From: Euperipatoides rowelli
Lineage: Eukaryota > Onychophora > Udeonychophora > Euonychophora > Peripatopsidae
Assembly: GCA_003024985.2 (NCBI GenBank)
Contig: PXIH01S0011365.1
Reading direction: 5' to 3' (one strand)
DNA: 11,176 nucleotides
In this document: positions 1-7,948 of the stretch, piece by piece
How positions within the stretch are numbered: position 1 is the first letter of the stretch
How the letters are laid out: each line of letters starts with the position of its first letter
Notes under the pieces: model-generated
The model's database searches: none
What the model was told of the DNA's origin: nothing
The model's input: the letters and a program-made list of their open reading frames with translations, nothing else
Program-made: the position numbers and the translations under genes

Positions 1-30
1 GAATAAATAATAGTAAATCTAAATAAGATA

Positions 31-131
31 GAAACAAACTTTAAATATATTTCCTATTTCATTTTTTAAGTAATTCAAAAATTCAAATTACATAAAAATC
101 CAACAAAGAGATTTTTTTTAATTAATATTTT
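31..131 (+). repeat. Direct repeat, copy 1 (~100 bp)
   Basis: The segment begins GAAACAAACTTTAAATATAT and ends near TTAATTAATATTTT. It matches 197-299 in the same orientation with a few substitutions and small indels, at a spacing of 166 bp. Shared internal blocks include AAACTTTAAATATATTTC, TATTTCATTTTTT, AATCCAACAAA and TTAATTAATATTTT. The match is seen directly. Whether it is a partial tandem duplication or two copies of a dispersed repeat is not resolved. Confidence 0.75.
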
Positions 132-196
132 AAGTAATGTCGGTAGTAAACGCAATTGATTACGGTAGTATATATAGGCAATCACATGACACATCG

Positions 197-299
197 GAAA
201 TAAACTTTAAATATATTTCTTATTTCATTTTTTGTAAGAAATTCAAAAATCCAAAATACAAAAAAATCCAACAAAAAGATTATTTTTAATTAATATTTT
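197..299 (+). repeat. Direct repeat, copy 2 (~100 bp)
   Basis: Second copy of the 31-131 repeat, starting GAAATAAACTTTAAATATAT. It differs from copy 1 by scattered substitutions and short indels in the A/T runs, so the duplication is not recent. The 65 bp between the copies (132-196) is unrelated and contains CGGTAGTA twice. Confidence 0.75.
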
Positions 300-2086
300 T
301 CGAAACGTCTCCAATAAATTAATAAAATCTCGAAATTCTTATATTAATCCTTATAGTGGCTTTTCTGTTTGACACACATTTTTTTGTTTTTATTTCTGCA
401 TTAAATTTTGATTTTAAAAATGTATAAGTTTATTCTTATATGTTTTATAACATTTTTATTAGGCCACCTTAAATTCAAAAATTTGATAATACGGTAGCCT
501 ATACCATAGGAATAATTATCCCTGCATGTGCAGAAAAAAGTAATTAGATAGGCTATTCATGTAAACCATTTTAAAATGATTTTTCTTCATTTCTAAATGA
601 AATTAAAAAAAAAAAAATTTTTTTTGGGTGTGTGGAGTGGNAGTATCCAAATTTTCGGAAAATAGTTGGAGTGGAAAGGGTTAAAAGAACAATCAAAGGA
701 TTTACTAACTCCATGTAAAATAACTTAGAGAGGGATCTATACCAACTCCTTTTCAATAATGTTAATTTTCCAGAGGCATCTATAGTCCTAGGCAGCCCTC
801 CTTTCTTTCCCAAACGAACCTAACAAGATTTTTCAGAATACCCCACCACAAAGGAAGGTGAAAGAAAACAATAAAGGGCAAAAATCTATAACTGAAAATT
901 AAACATGCAGAATAGGCTAAAACCTTGTACAAAAATGTTGACCAACTATTTTTTTTCCTATTAGCCTAAAATAATAAGGAAGAAAAGAAAAGTTGGTAAT
1001 ATTACTAAGTTAGGCTATCAATTTTTTTACTTCCTTTTTTTTTTGTTTTGTTTTAAAATTACAAATACCATAATATTCTATTAATAAAAAATTCCCCCAA
1101 CTTCCTGGGGAAGGAAATCAAAGGATAGCTTCATGCTCTCTTTCTTTTTTTTTCCTTCTAAATTTAAAAGCTTTAATTGAAAGAAAAGAAAAATCAGCCT
1201 GTTTTATAAATTACAGTACAAATATTTTTTCTATCCTAAAGAATTTTCAGATTTTAAAGACTTTGTTCTTTTTTCATAAAGCTTCCACCATCGCCCGTTT
1301 TTTTAAAAAAGTTCAATGGTAGCTTGGCAGCAATTATTTAATCAGCAAGTTCAAGCTAAAACTGTACGACTGTGCCATCAAAAAAGAATAGCCTACTTAC
1401 TAAATGAAAGCTTTCTTTCAACAGAAATGCAAAGCCGTTTGAAATTGAAACTTTTAAATGTTGAAAACACAGCTAATTAGGCTTTTTTAGCTCCAGGTTT
1501 TCATAGCATCATCACAAATTTGATCTTTATTTTCAAGGGCCAGGTAAGAAGTATGTCATAGATATGAAAACACACAAATTTTCTGTGTTGTTCTAGAAGT
1601 TTGTTTAGGTTAGCTACCCAACCGGCTTTGCAAAAATCATAAGACCTCAACTAACCTGTCATAAGCAATAAAGCAATAAAAACTTATTTACATATTCAAA
1701 TTACCTTATTGGCACAAATTATCTATTAAAAAAAACCCCAATCAAGCCTAAATTCTTTCTGCATGGCAATTTTTCCTACAAAAAAAGTCTTCTGAATCCA
1801 AACTACCATAAATGCGCTACAAATTCAGTTTAGAATGGCTTAGGCTGAAGATCCCTGGTGTAGGCTCTTCGATGAGATTGTTTTCTTAAATAAAGTTATC
1901 TCCTCTACATACAGTACGGTATCTTGACATTTTACAAGTTTATGAACTACCGGTATCTTCTTTGAGTTCTTTTATTTACATACTTTATTAAATTCAGCTA
2001 CGGTATGTACCAGTTTTATCCGATCTATGTACACACATAATTTGCCTCCATGTCCTCTAGATACCGGTCAGCAATAGTTACAGATT

Positions 2087-2105
2087 AAAAAAAAAAAAAA
2101 AAAAA
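2087..2105 (+). repeat. A19 homopolymer
   Basis: A run of 19 uninterrupted A residues. It could be a retroposon poly(A) tail, but I found neither a recognisable element upstream nor flanking target-site duplications, so it is annotated only as a homopolymer. Confidence 0.9.
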
Positions 2106-2618
2106 TTGCAAGTGATAAATTTTTGACACAGAAGGTTTGTTTATTCTAGAAATCCTTTCGTTTAAATTGTATGTGTTGTTCAGTCTCTCTATCTGGGTCA
2201 TATTTTAGCTTTATGTTTTTATTGATATGCAAAAGTAGCTGAAATTTTAGTCAGGCCATGTTTTTCCGATAAACTTCCATTTTTTTTTAATCAATAAATA
2301 TTATTAAAAAATGTCAAATATTTTATTTATTTCTTTGAAATAAATGCCTGTGATTCATATCATTGGCCTAATTCTAACGTTCTAGTTGAAGTCACAACTA
2401 TTTTCTCTACATTTTCTTAAAAAAATTAATAATTACCGGTAATATTTTATAATTTTTTTGCTTTATTATTTTGCCACTACCTTATCCAATTTTTTAGGTT
2501 TTACGCCTGTACAGTGAGCTGAAAGAAGATTTTTTCTTTGGATCTTTGATATAGAGTTCGAATCTCATTGAACTCAGCTTTCAATAAGCTTATGTCTAGT
2601 CAGATTTTCAAATGTCAA

Positions 2619-2624
2619 TTTATT
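2619..2624 (-). promoter_or_regulatory. Candidate poly(A) signal AATAAA (minus strand)
   Basis: TTTATT on the plus strand reads AATAAA on the minus strand. With the hAT insertion 2668-6141 and one target-site copy removed, it would lie roughly 50 nt downstream of the stop codon of the minus-strand frame at 6155-6313, a suitable place for a polyadenylation signal. AATAAA arises often by chance in DNA this AT-rich, so the assignment is speculative. Confidence 0.15.
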
Positions 2625-2659
2625 GTAGTTTATACAATTTACTTTTTACAATAATTGAT

Positions 2660-2667
2660 GTACCAGG
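2660..2667 (+). repeat. Target-site duplication of outer hAT element, left copy
   Basis: GTACCAGG immediately precedes the left terminus CAGGGCTCGAC. The identical octamer follows the right terminus at 6142-6149. An 8-bp duplication is the length made by hAT-superfamily transposases. Confidence 0.9.
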
Positions 2668-2682
2668 CAGGGCTCGACAAAT
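2668..2682 (+). repeat. hAT terminal inverted repeat, left
   Basis: CAGGGCTCGACAAAT pairs with the inverted right end at 6127-6141, with one mismatch (G/T at position 9). Its first bases also match the start of the element entering at 11070 (CAGGG, then TCGA). Confidence 0.88.
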
Positions 2683-2866
2683 ACCTTGACCAATTAGCCA
2701 ATGCTAATAAAAATTTAAAAGTGGCTAATCAAAAATCTGACACAATTAGCCAGCTGTCTATAACTATTTTTTTTAATAAAAAAAGTATTTTATTATAGGC
2801 CCTATTTTCATTTATTTAGTTTAATAAATATGTAATTTTATACTCACTGTTATTTATATTTTTAGA

Positions 2867-2874
2867 ATGAATAC
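2867..2874 (+). repeat. Target-site duplication of nested hAT element, left copy
   Basis: ATGAATAC precedes the TAGGGTT terminus. The partner at 3453-3460 is ATGAATAT, so 7 of 8 bases match and the difference is a transition. Shifting the frame by one base gives a perfect AATGAATA octamer on both sides, but that leaves an extra C outside the left terminus. Confidence 0.75.
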
Positions 2875-3452
2875 TAGGGTTAAGTCGATTATCTGGGTAA
2901 CCGGTTAACCTACCTATTAGGCAAAAACCGGTTAGTAATTTTATCTCCGCCTTCCTAAATTATGCCTTAATATTTGAAAAAAAAAATTGTAGCCTAAACT
3001 AATTCTCTGTGTTTTTTGCATAAACTAAAGTAATTAATTAAATCATAAATTAATCCATCTTATTACGGTAATTAAAATAAAAAATTAAAATGGATTTTGT
3101 TTTTCGAAGATTTTGGTTGAGAAGTAATATAAAGTAGCCTACTATTTGATACAGTAAAATGGTGTCTATTTATTAAGATCAGCTTTTTATTTTATTTATT
3201 TTTTAATTTTTGCTTAACCTTGAGAAAGATATACTGGTAATATAAATTATAATTAAGCTACTGTATATTAAAAAAGCAATCCATATTTAAAAGTAATATT
3301 GTCAATTTGACATTTTAGTTTAAATGTAGGCTATAAATTTTAAGTTTTGAACTTTTTAGTGTGCTGGAGGGGGGGAGGGGTTAACCGTCAGCTATCCGGA
3401 TAGTAATCGTGGTAAAATCGGTTAGCAAAATTAGCATTTTTGCCCAACTCTA
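2875..3452 (+). mobile_element. Non-autonomous hAT element (MITE-like), 578 bp
   Basis: The left end is TAGGGTTAAG. The right end, reverse-complemented, is TAGAGTTGGG. They agree at 7 of 10 bases and every difference is an A/G transition, giving consensus TAGRGTTRRG, a common hAT terminus. An 8-bp duplication flanks the element. Subterminal regions carry palindromic CGGTTA/TAACCG words: ACCGGTTAACC and ACCGGTTAG on the left, GGTTAACCG and TCGGTTAGC on the right. No open frame of note lies inside, so it must have been mobilised in trans. It lies wholly within the 2668-6141 hAT element and therefore inserted after that element was in place. Confidence 0.78.
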
Positions 3453-3460
3453 ATGAATAT
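3453..3460 (+). repeat. Target-site duplication of nested hAT element, right copy
   Basis: ATGAATAT follows the right terminus AACTCTA and pairs with ATGAATAC at 2867-2874. Confidence 0.75.
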
Positions 3461-3849
3461 ATGAGGAAATTAATTTTCTACGTTTTAAAAAAGTTCTACT
3501 GTATTCCCCTTCACATAATTATTATTATTAACTGGGTTTATTATATAACAACATAATATATACCGGTAATTAAGTTACATCAGATAATTTTCCTATCCCC
3601 TAAAAAAAATGTTATGAAAAATTTTACAATTTTAACTATTATTGATTTTGATTTTTAAAATAATTTTATCATGTAATTAATAGGTGATTTAGTTGATCTA
3701 CTTGTAACTGTTTTGATAAAAGGTATATGTTTTTTGCTATTTCTAGTAGATCTATTGGTAATCTGAAAAAAAAGTTTCTGGTAGAAATTGTGGGAATAAA
3801 CTAAAGAATTGTTTTGAAAATTGAAGGGTTAGGTGCTTCCTATGGTCTT
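3461..3849. other. AT-rich interior of outer hAT, no gene recognised
   Basis: This lies between the nested hAT element and the LINE fragment. It holds homopolymer runs, one TACCGGTAATTA word near 3562 and no supported coding sequence. Part of it may be the 3' tail of the LINE, whose boundary I cannot place. Confidence 0.5.
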
Positions 3850-3879
3850 CCAAAGACAAGAGAATAAAAAAAGACAGAC

Positions 3880-4110
3880 TAGATTGATAGCTAATCTACG
3901 ATTTCCCAGAATGATGTGCATTATTCTTTTCTAAACCTGTTCCAGATCACCAGATAAACTCTTCGTAAGTGAAGAGTGCCAGGCTGGAGCACAATACTCC
4001 AAGACTGGTCTAACATATAAAATGTAGGCTTGAATAAGAATTGAAGGACTAGCTCCATGCTGTTTTAATCTATAAATTATGTAAAAAGATTTATTGGCTT
4101 TGGTAATAAT
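3880..4110 (-). pseudogene. LINE reverse transcriptase, thumb region (fragment)
   Basis: It continues in the same frame as the palm piece after the TAA at 4111-4113. Recognisable blocks are RLKQHGAS, then YILYVRPVLEYCAPAWHSSL, DLEQV, a TAG stop at 3931-3933, then KRIMHIILG. In active LINEs this is the LKR.G....L...Y...IRP.LEY.sp.WhssLT...LE.iQKR..riIlG region that follows the palm. The TAG is a single-base change from a glutamine codon (family: QKR). Similarity fades beyond about 3900. Confidence 0.85.
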
Positions 4111-4533
4111 TTAATTAATATGCTTGTCCCATTTTAGATCACTTTGAACAATGACACCCAAGAGAGTGATGTTATCTACTTTATTTAATTCTATTATTCT
4201 CATGTTTAAGTTAGTTGGTTGATGTGATTTATTAAAACAATGAATCATTAAAGAAGTTTTATGTGGATTTAGAAGAAGAAGAACATCTGATGAATCCTTC
4301 ATTACTGAATTAATCATATCCTGTGGCGAAAAAGAGTTATTAGGGAGATAACAAGATATAGTGACATCTTCGACGAATTTTAGTCTATTGTTGATGTTAG
4401 AAGCAAGATTATTGATCAAGATAGTAAATAGGAAAGTACCCATAAAAGCACCCTGAGGTAATCCATTGTTGGCAGTGAAGTTTAAAGGTTGAGAAGTAGA
4501 ATGTTGTTTTAGAATTTGTGTTCTATTTGACAA
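4111..4533 (-). pseudogene. LINE reverse transcriptase, palm motifs B to E (fragment)
   Basis: Encodes SNRTQ, then NGLPQGAFMGTFLFTILINNL (the GxPQGxxxGPxLFxIxINDL motif B), LKFVEDVTI (motif C), LNPHKTSLMI (motif D) and LLGVIVQSDLKWDKHI (the LGV..D.kL.W..HI block). The canonical catalytic box F-A-D-D reads F-V-E-D at 4366-4377, so the first aspartate is replaced by glutamate. The frame begins with TTG as part of read-through from upstream, not a real start. It ends in a TAA at 4111-4113, after which the same frame continues into thumb sequence. This is an inactive relic. Confidence 0.9.
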
Positions 4534-4697
4534 AATGATATAATCCAGTGCAATGCATTTGAAGGGATTTCCAAATTAATGAATTTTTGAATTAGAATAC
4601 AATGAGCTACGTTATGCTTTTTTAAAGTCCAGCATTAGACTGTAGACGGATGAATTTTTATTGTCAAAGTGTTGAAGTGTATTATGCAAATATAATA
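4534..4697 (-). pseudogene. LINE reverse transcriptase, motif A region (frameshifted)
   Basis: Between the two longer open pieces the minus strand still encodes reverse-transcriptase sequence, but in alternating frames. SVYSLMLDFKKA, carrying the first catalytic aspartate, is at about 4615-4650 in the same frame as the 3' piece, and a TAA follows at once. One frame over comes NVAHCILIQKFINLEIP, and then the reading returns to the first frame just before SNRTQ. This implies at least two indels since the element was active. Confidence 0.75.
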
Positions 4698-5066
4698 CTA
4701 CTGTAAATATAGGCAAGTAGATCTCCCAGATTGATCTCCAAATTGATACCTATCCAATTTAGGTTTAAGTAGTTGGAACATATTGTTCAAAATGTGTTTT
4801 TCGAGAATTTTTGGGATAGCTGAAGATACCGAAATTGGTCTAATATTGTCTGGTGATAAAGGATTTTGTATCTTGGGTATAGGAACCAAAAATGANTGTT
4901 TCCATAAATCTGGACAAATACCAGACTCCAAAGATAAATTTATAAGTTTTGTGAATTGAAAGGCCAACCAAATTGCAAATTCCAGGAATAAAAAATTGTG
5001 ACTACCATCTGGCGATGTAGCTGAATTGACATTAATAACGGAATAGCACCCAAAAAAGATATATAA
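4698..5066 (-). pseudogene. LINE reverse transcriptase, fingers region (fragment)
   Basis: An open frame of about 120 codons with no proper start, bounded upstream by a stop at 5067-5069 and downstream by a stop after LYLQ. It reads SATSPDGS, then FTKLINLSLESGICPDLWK, then a residue encoded by the codon with the N at 4896, then VPIPK, DNIRPIS, IPKILEKHIL and GRST. In LINE reverse transcriptases this is the conserved run from the (S/G)PDG motif through LFN.SL..G..P..WK, V.PI.K, RPIS.S....K..E and the FR.GRST equivalent (here FGDQSGRST). The order is complete, so family membership is secure. The fragment lacks the catalytic motifs and cannot be functional. Confidence 0.88.
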
Positions 5067-6126
5067 TTATATTTTTTCAAGTGCAATCTATCTTTGACTA
5101 TGCTCTAAACTTTTCTCTGTAATTTTCACTGCAATATATCACTACCGGTATATTTCTTTAATTATTGTTTTAGTAAGTTTCAATAGTTTTAAGTCATTAA
5201 GAAGTAGCCTATATGAAATGAAATAAAATTGAAAAACAAAACTCCTGAAGGCATTTGAACACCATCCAGAATTAAAATAAGAGAAATCTTAATTGATTAG
5301 ACTTAGTTTTTTTTTTGGACAATAGACATCATTAGGCTTTTTTTTTTAAAAAAAATCTGGACTTTTATTAATATATTTTGAAAAATAGAAAACATAATTT
5401 CAACAATTTTTTCTTTCTAGACAAGCTAATTAGGCTACTTAGAATTTATAAATTGGGTGAAAAAATCATGATGTCGAAACAAATTGAATTTTAAATTGGA
5501 ATAGAATCAGGTTAGATAATTTATTTTTTACTTAAAGAGCAGTTAAAAATATGCCAGGATGGTATATGTTTTGCAATAAGATTAAAATAAATTCATCTCA
5601 AAATATATATATATTTTTTTTTTTGGGGGGNGGGGGGAGGGATATAACTTTGCACTATCCCACAATCAAGGGCTGGTTTCTTGGCCATGCTAGGAGTAAC
5701 CAAGTAAATGGCATTTTTAAACCAGTGCCACTAATATTGTATGTATTATGCAATATTAGTAAATAATTAGGCAAGAAAACGAGTAGTAGTCTCGGTATAT
5801 TTTTTGTTATATATTTTCTATGTATTTAATTTTTATATTCTGAATAAAAATATCTTTAATCAATATTTGAAAAGTCCTTATGATATTGCAAATTTTCCAA
5901 TGAAAACTCACCAAATCATCTACCACACATATTACTTGGTAAATACTGAAACTCCCCTTCCCAAATGGTTCTGTTATTTTGTTTCAAGTTCAGGAAGTTT
6001 GCATATTGTTATAATAGAAAACAGAATGTTTTGATGTTTATATGATAACACAAAAGGCTAATAAACTATATGTGTTGGTTAAAACTTTTATAATGCAGAT
6101 AGCCAGAGGCTATAACAATAAAAATA
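5067..6126. other. Interior of outer hAT element, no gene recognised
   Basis: AT-rich sequence between the LINE fragment and the right hAT terminus. Two plus-strand open frames occur (5551-5766 and 5804-6034), but the first crosses a T11-G6-N-G6 low-complexity run and neither resembles a hAT transposase or any family I know. I treat them as chance frames. A TACCGGTATA word occurs near 5144. Confidence 0.5.
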
Positions 6127-6141
6127 ATTTGTAGAGCCCTG
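6127..6141 (-). repeat. hAT terminal inverted repeat, right
   Basis: ATTTGTAGAGCCCTG is the inverted partner of 2668-2682 with one mismatch. It abuts the second GTACCAGG. Confidence 0.88.
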
Positions 6142-6149
6142 GTACCAGG
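6142..6149 (+). repeat. Target-site duplication of outer hAT element, right copy
   Basis: A perfect GTACCAGG octamer matching 2660-2667. Together with the end of the terminal repeat it creates an apparent 14-bp palindrome, CCCTGGTACCAGGG, which is a by-product of the insertion. Confidence 0.9.
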
Positions 6150-6154
6150 GTAAT

Positions 6155-6313
6155 TTAAGTTAAAGAGTGCCTGTGTATGAGTTCTTCAATGTCCAGGTTA
6201 GCCATAAGTTCTAGTGTTTCTTCTTCATTAAATACAGTATGTGGAGATCTTGAATTGTTTTTAGGAATCCAAATATTTAAATAGAATCGGAACCACAAAT
6301 AGGCAAAAAACAT
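6155..6313 (-). CDS. Short open frame with protein-like C-terminus; possible last exon
   Basis: A minus-strand frame of 52 codons from an ATG at 6311-6313 to a TAA at 6155-6157. The first half is aromatic and AT-driven. The last ~28 residues look like real protein: HTVFNEEETLELMANLDIEE, followed by a short tail rich in histidine. This part is acidic and amphipathic, and its codon composition is less AT-biased than the surroundings. A possible splice acceptor AG lies at 6249-6250 (minus strand), so the true feature could be a terminal exon of about 95 bp. I do not recognise the family. The stop lies 13 bp from the right end of the hAT element, so if this is a gene, the transposon sits in its 3' untranslated region. 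No upstream exon was identified. Confidence 0.25.
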   Translation of the reverse strand: MFFAYLWFRFYLNIWIPKNNSRSPHTVFNEEETLELMANLDIEELIHRHSLT

Positions 6314-6344
6314 ATTTTCTGAACTTGAACCAATAAAAATTTAA

Positions 6345-6371
6345 TTCAGTGGAGCTGAAACGGATCCATTA
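6345..6371 (+). repeat. GAACC-type dispersed repeat, copy 1
   Basis: TTCAGTGGAGCTGAAACGGATCCAT matches TTCAGTGAACCTGAACCGAACCAT at 6996 in the same orientation at about 19-20 of 25 bases. Flanks on both sides are A-rich and also contain TTGAACC and GGTTCAAAT words. It appears to belong to an old degenerate repeat family. Confidence 0.45.
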
Positions 6372-6995
6372 TTTTTACAGGCCAGTTTTGGATTCAATTA
6401 TGAATCAATAGCGGTTCAAATTAAATAAAAGTTTACTTTTAATATGTAGTATTGATTTATTAAATTTGCATAACTTTATAACGTGTAAAAGTGTTCTATG
6501 TGAAATTGTCTGTTGCTTATACGCAAATATTTATTGAATCCTTAAAAGCTAGAGCCCCAAGTATTAGGGTCATCAGGGCCCTCACTAAAGCTTATAGAAA
6601 ATGTGTGTGTGTGCAGAACCCACAAAATTGCTATCAATAAAAAAAATTTCAAAAGAACAAGTGATGTATTAATGCTATAATTAAAGTAGCATATATCCCT
6701 ATACCGTTAATTCAATCTATTATTTTACTGGTGAGTATTGTATATGCTTCTATACTTATAATATCCTAGAGGGAAATGTTTTGTTTCAACAGGCATATAA
6801 GGGAACCTTGAAAAGCCAAGGGTATAGGCAAAGATGTGTATTAAACCAATAGATTTATTTCCCCATTTCATTTAAAATAATTTGAAGAAAAAAAAAAAAA
6901 AATTGAGCCGGTTCAAATCGGTTGTTTGTGAAAAAAAAAACCCCGGTTTGAACCATTTCCATTGTTTTATAAAACCAAACCGAAATATAAAGAAT

Positions 6996-7022
6996 TTCAG
7001 TGAACCTGAACCGAACCATAAT
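6996..7022 (+). repeat. GAACC-type dispersed repeat, copy 2
   Basis: Partner of 6345-6371. The upstream 6903-6960 also carries CCGGTTCAAATCGGTT and CCCCGGTTTGAACC, which are partly inverted with respect to each other. Boundaries are not defined. Confidence 0.45.
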
Positions 7023-7573
7023 AAATTTTTGTTTGACTCTGTGGTCTTTATATTTGCACAAGAAAGTGATGTTTAAATGCGACTATGGAAAATCTGATTG
7101 TTCTCTTGCATCATCACAAATGTATAATGTAAATGCCATATAACCTATTCTATTTTATATAGCCCCAGCATAATATATGACAGTATTTACTGTAAACTAA
7201 CACTAGCTCATATCAAATTCATCAAGTAGAATTTAACACATATTCGTGAAAATACATTATATAACCTACTATCTATTTTTACCGGAAAGTTTAAGTATTA
7301 TTATTTTTTTAAATATTACAATGTTTAAATTTTTTAAATAACATTAAAGATAAAATAATAATATGGTAATTGAATCCATTAGTAGCTTTATGGTCTATTT
7401 TTTAATCTGCATCCTATGGGCAATGTTGGGCATCATAGCCCTAGCACAGCTAAAAATATTCTTAATAAATAGTTAAGAAATAGAAAAGTCTTGTTTGTAA
7501 TGTAATTATTTATACAGTATCATGTAAATAATAAATCCTCAAAATTATGGGAGGAAAAGTGATGTAAAAATTG

Positions 7574-7591
7574 AAAAAAAAAAAAAAAAAA
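7574..7591 (+). repeat. A18 homopolymer
   Basis: Eighteen consecutive A residues. No adjoining retroposon could be recognised. Confidence 0.85.
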
Positions 7592-7771
7592 GATTTATTA
7601 ATTTTATATAAAAATTTTAATTAGGTTATAAAAACTTATGGAAAAGATAATAAATTAGCCTATTAAAATTTTTAAGCACTATTACTTTTATTTTTATTTA
7701 AAGACAATCATTGAGTGGATTTTACAAAAAAATTACACCCACATGAATAACTACACACACACAACATAAAG

Positions 7772-7787
7772 ATACTGTATATCCTAC
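7772..7787 (+). repeat. 16-bp repeated word, copy 1
   Basis: ATACTGTATATCCTAC, identical to 7933-7948, spacing 161 bp. Each copy contains short inverted arms (TACTGTA against TACAGT or TACTGTA). Confidence 0.6.
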
Positions 7788-7932
7788 TGTAGAAAAAAAT
7801 ATCATTAAATTATATTGTATAATTATAAATGTAAACAACTTAAAGCAATCTCTCGTTAGTTAATAAATTTAAAAATTTTTTTCTTTATATTTAGTTTCAA
7901 TACTATAAACACCAGCAAACTGAAAATCATTA

Positions 7933-7948
7933 ATACTGTATATCCTAC
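7933..7948 (+). repeat. 16-bp repeated word, copy 2
   Basis: ATACTGTATATCCTAC, identical to 7772-7787. Here it extends to ACTGTATATCCTACAGT, which forms a 6-bp stem with a 5-nt spacer. Confidence 0.6.

Larger units (their letters stand above)
1..2659. other. Non-coding AT-rich DNA, no gene recognised
   Basis: This stretch is AT-rich with many homopolymer runs and stops in all frames. A minus-strand open frame at 571-813 crosses an A/T homopolymer run and an N, and its product resembles no family I know. Apart from the repeats listed separately I see no gene, RNA gene or element with both ends. Scattered TAGGCTA and TACGGTA/TACCGGTA words supply much of the G+C. Confidence 0.6.
3850..5066 (-). 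mobile_element. 5'-truncated LINE (non-LTR retrotransposon) fragment
   Basis: Read on the minus strand, four consecutive blocks match the order of a LINE reverse transcriptase of the Jockey/CR1/L2 kind: fingers (to about 4698), motif A (near 4615-4650), motifs B and C (4533 to 4366), then thumb (4113 to about 3900). It contains at least two in-frame stops and several frameshifts. No endonuclease domain is recognisable above 5066, in line with the 5' truncation usual for LINE copies. Target-site duplications were not found, so both boundaries are approximate. It lies within the hAT element 2668-6141. The exact clade cannot be settled by eye. Confidence 0.85.
2668..6141 (+). mobile_element. hAT-superfamily DNA transposon, 3474 bp, with nested insertions
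   Basis: The left end reads CAGGGCTCGACAAAT. The right end, reverse-complemented, reads CAGGGCTCTACAAAT, so the terminal inverted repeats match at 14 of 15 bases. The element is bounded by perfect GTACCAGG octamers. The CAGGG start and 8-bp duplication are hallmarks of hAT elements. Inside the left end, ATTAGCCA occurs at 2693-2700 and 2745-2752 and inverted at 2722-2729. GGCTAAT recurs near the right end at 6056-6062. Such subterminal repeats are typical transposase-binding arrays. The element contains a 578-bp hAT-like insertion (2875-3452) and a LINE fragment (about 3850-5066). The remaining ~1.7 kb shows no transposase motif that I can recognise, so it is probably non-autonomous or a decayed copy. 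The family name is unknown. The strand is arbitrary. Confidence 0.88.

Noticed and set aside
505-535. CCCTG at 520 and 1853 as possible right-hand hAT ends.
   Set aside because: No matching CAGGG start preceded by the corresponding octamer was found to the left of either.
571-813. An 80-codon minus-strand open frame.
   Set aside because: It crosses an A/T homopolymer and an N, begins without a supported ATG, and resembles no protein family.
2510-2590. A tRNA-like or SINE-head candidate: AGTTCGAATCT resembles a pol III B box.
   Set aside because: No convincing A box at the right distance, the T-arm stem does not pair fully, and no acceptor stem forms. One B-box-like word is not enough.
5620-5640. 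G-rich run with an N (5625-5640) as a G-quadruplex site.
   Set aside because: A single homopolymer-like G tract with an ambiguous base is more likely a sequencing-difficult microsatellite. Other isolated Ns at 641 and 4896 also mark uncertain base calls.
5551-6034. Two plus-strand open frames inside the hAT element (5551-5766, 5804-6034), considered as transposase remnants.
   Set aside because: They show no BED finger, no RNase-H-like catalytic motif and no C-terminal hAT dimerisation motif. One runs through poly-T/poly-G with an N.
6137-6150. A 14-bp perfect palindrome CCCTGGTACCAGGG, at first sight a regulatory dyad.
   Set aside because: It is explained by the hAT right terminus (ending CCCTG) abutting the target-site duplication GTACCAGG. 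The same octamer stands at the other end of the element.
6855-7076. Overlapping open frames on both strands (6855-7061 minus, 6882-7076 plus).
   Set aside because: They are produced by A-rich runs and GAACC repeats. They overlap on opposite strands and neither resembles a protein.
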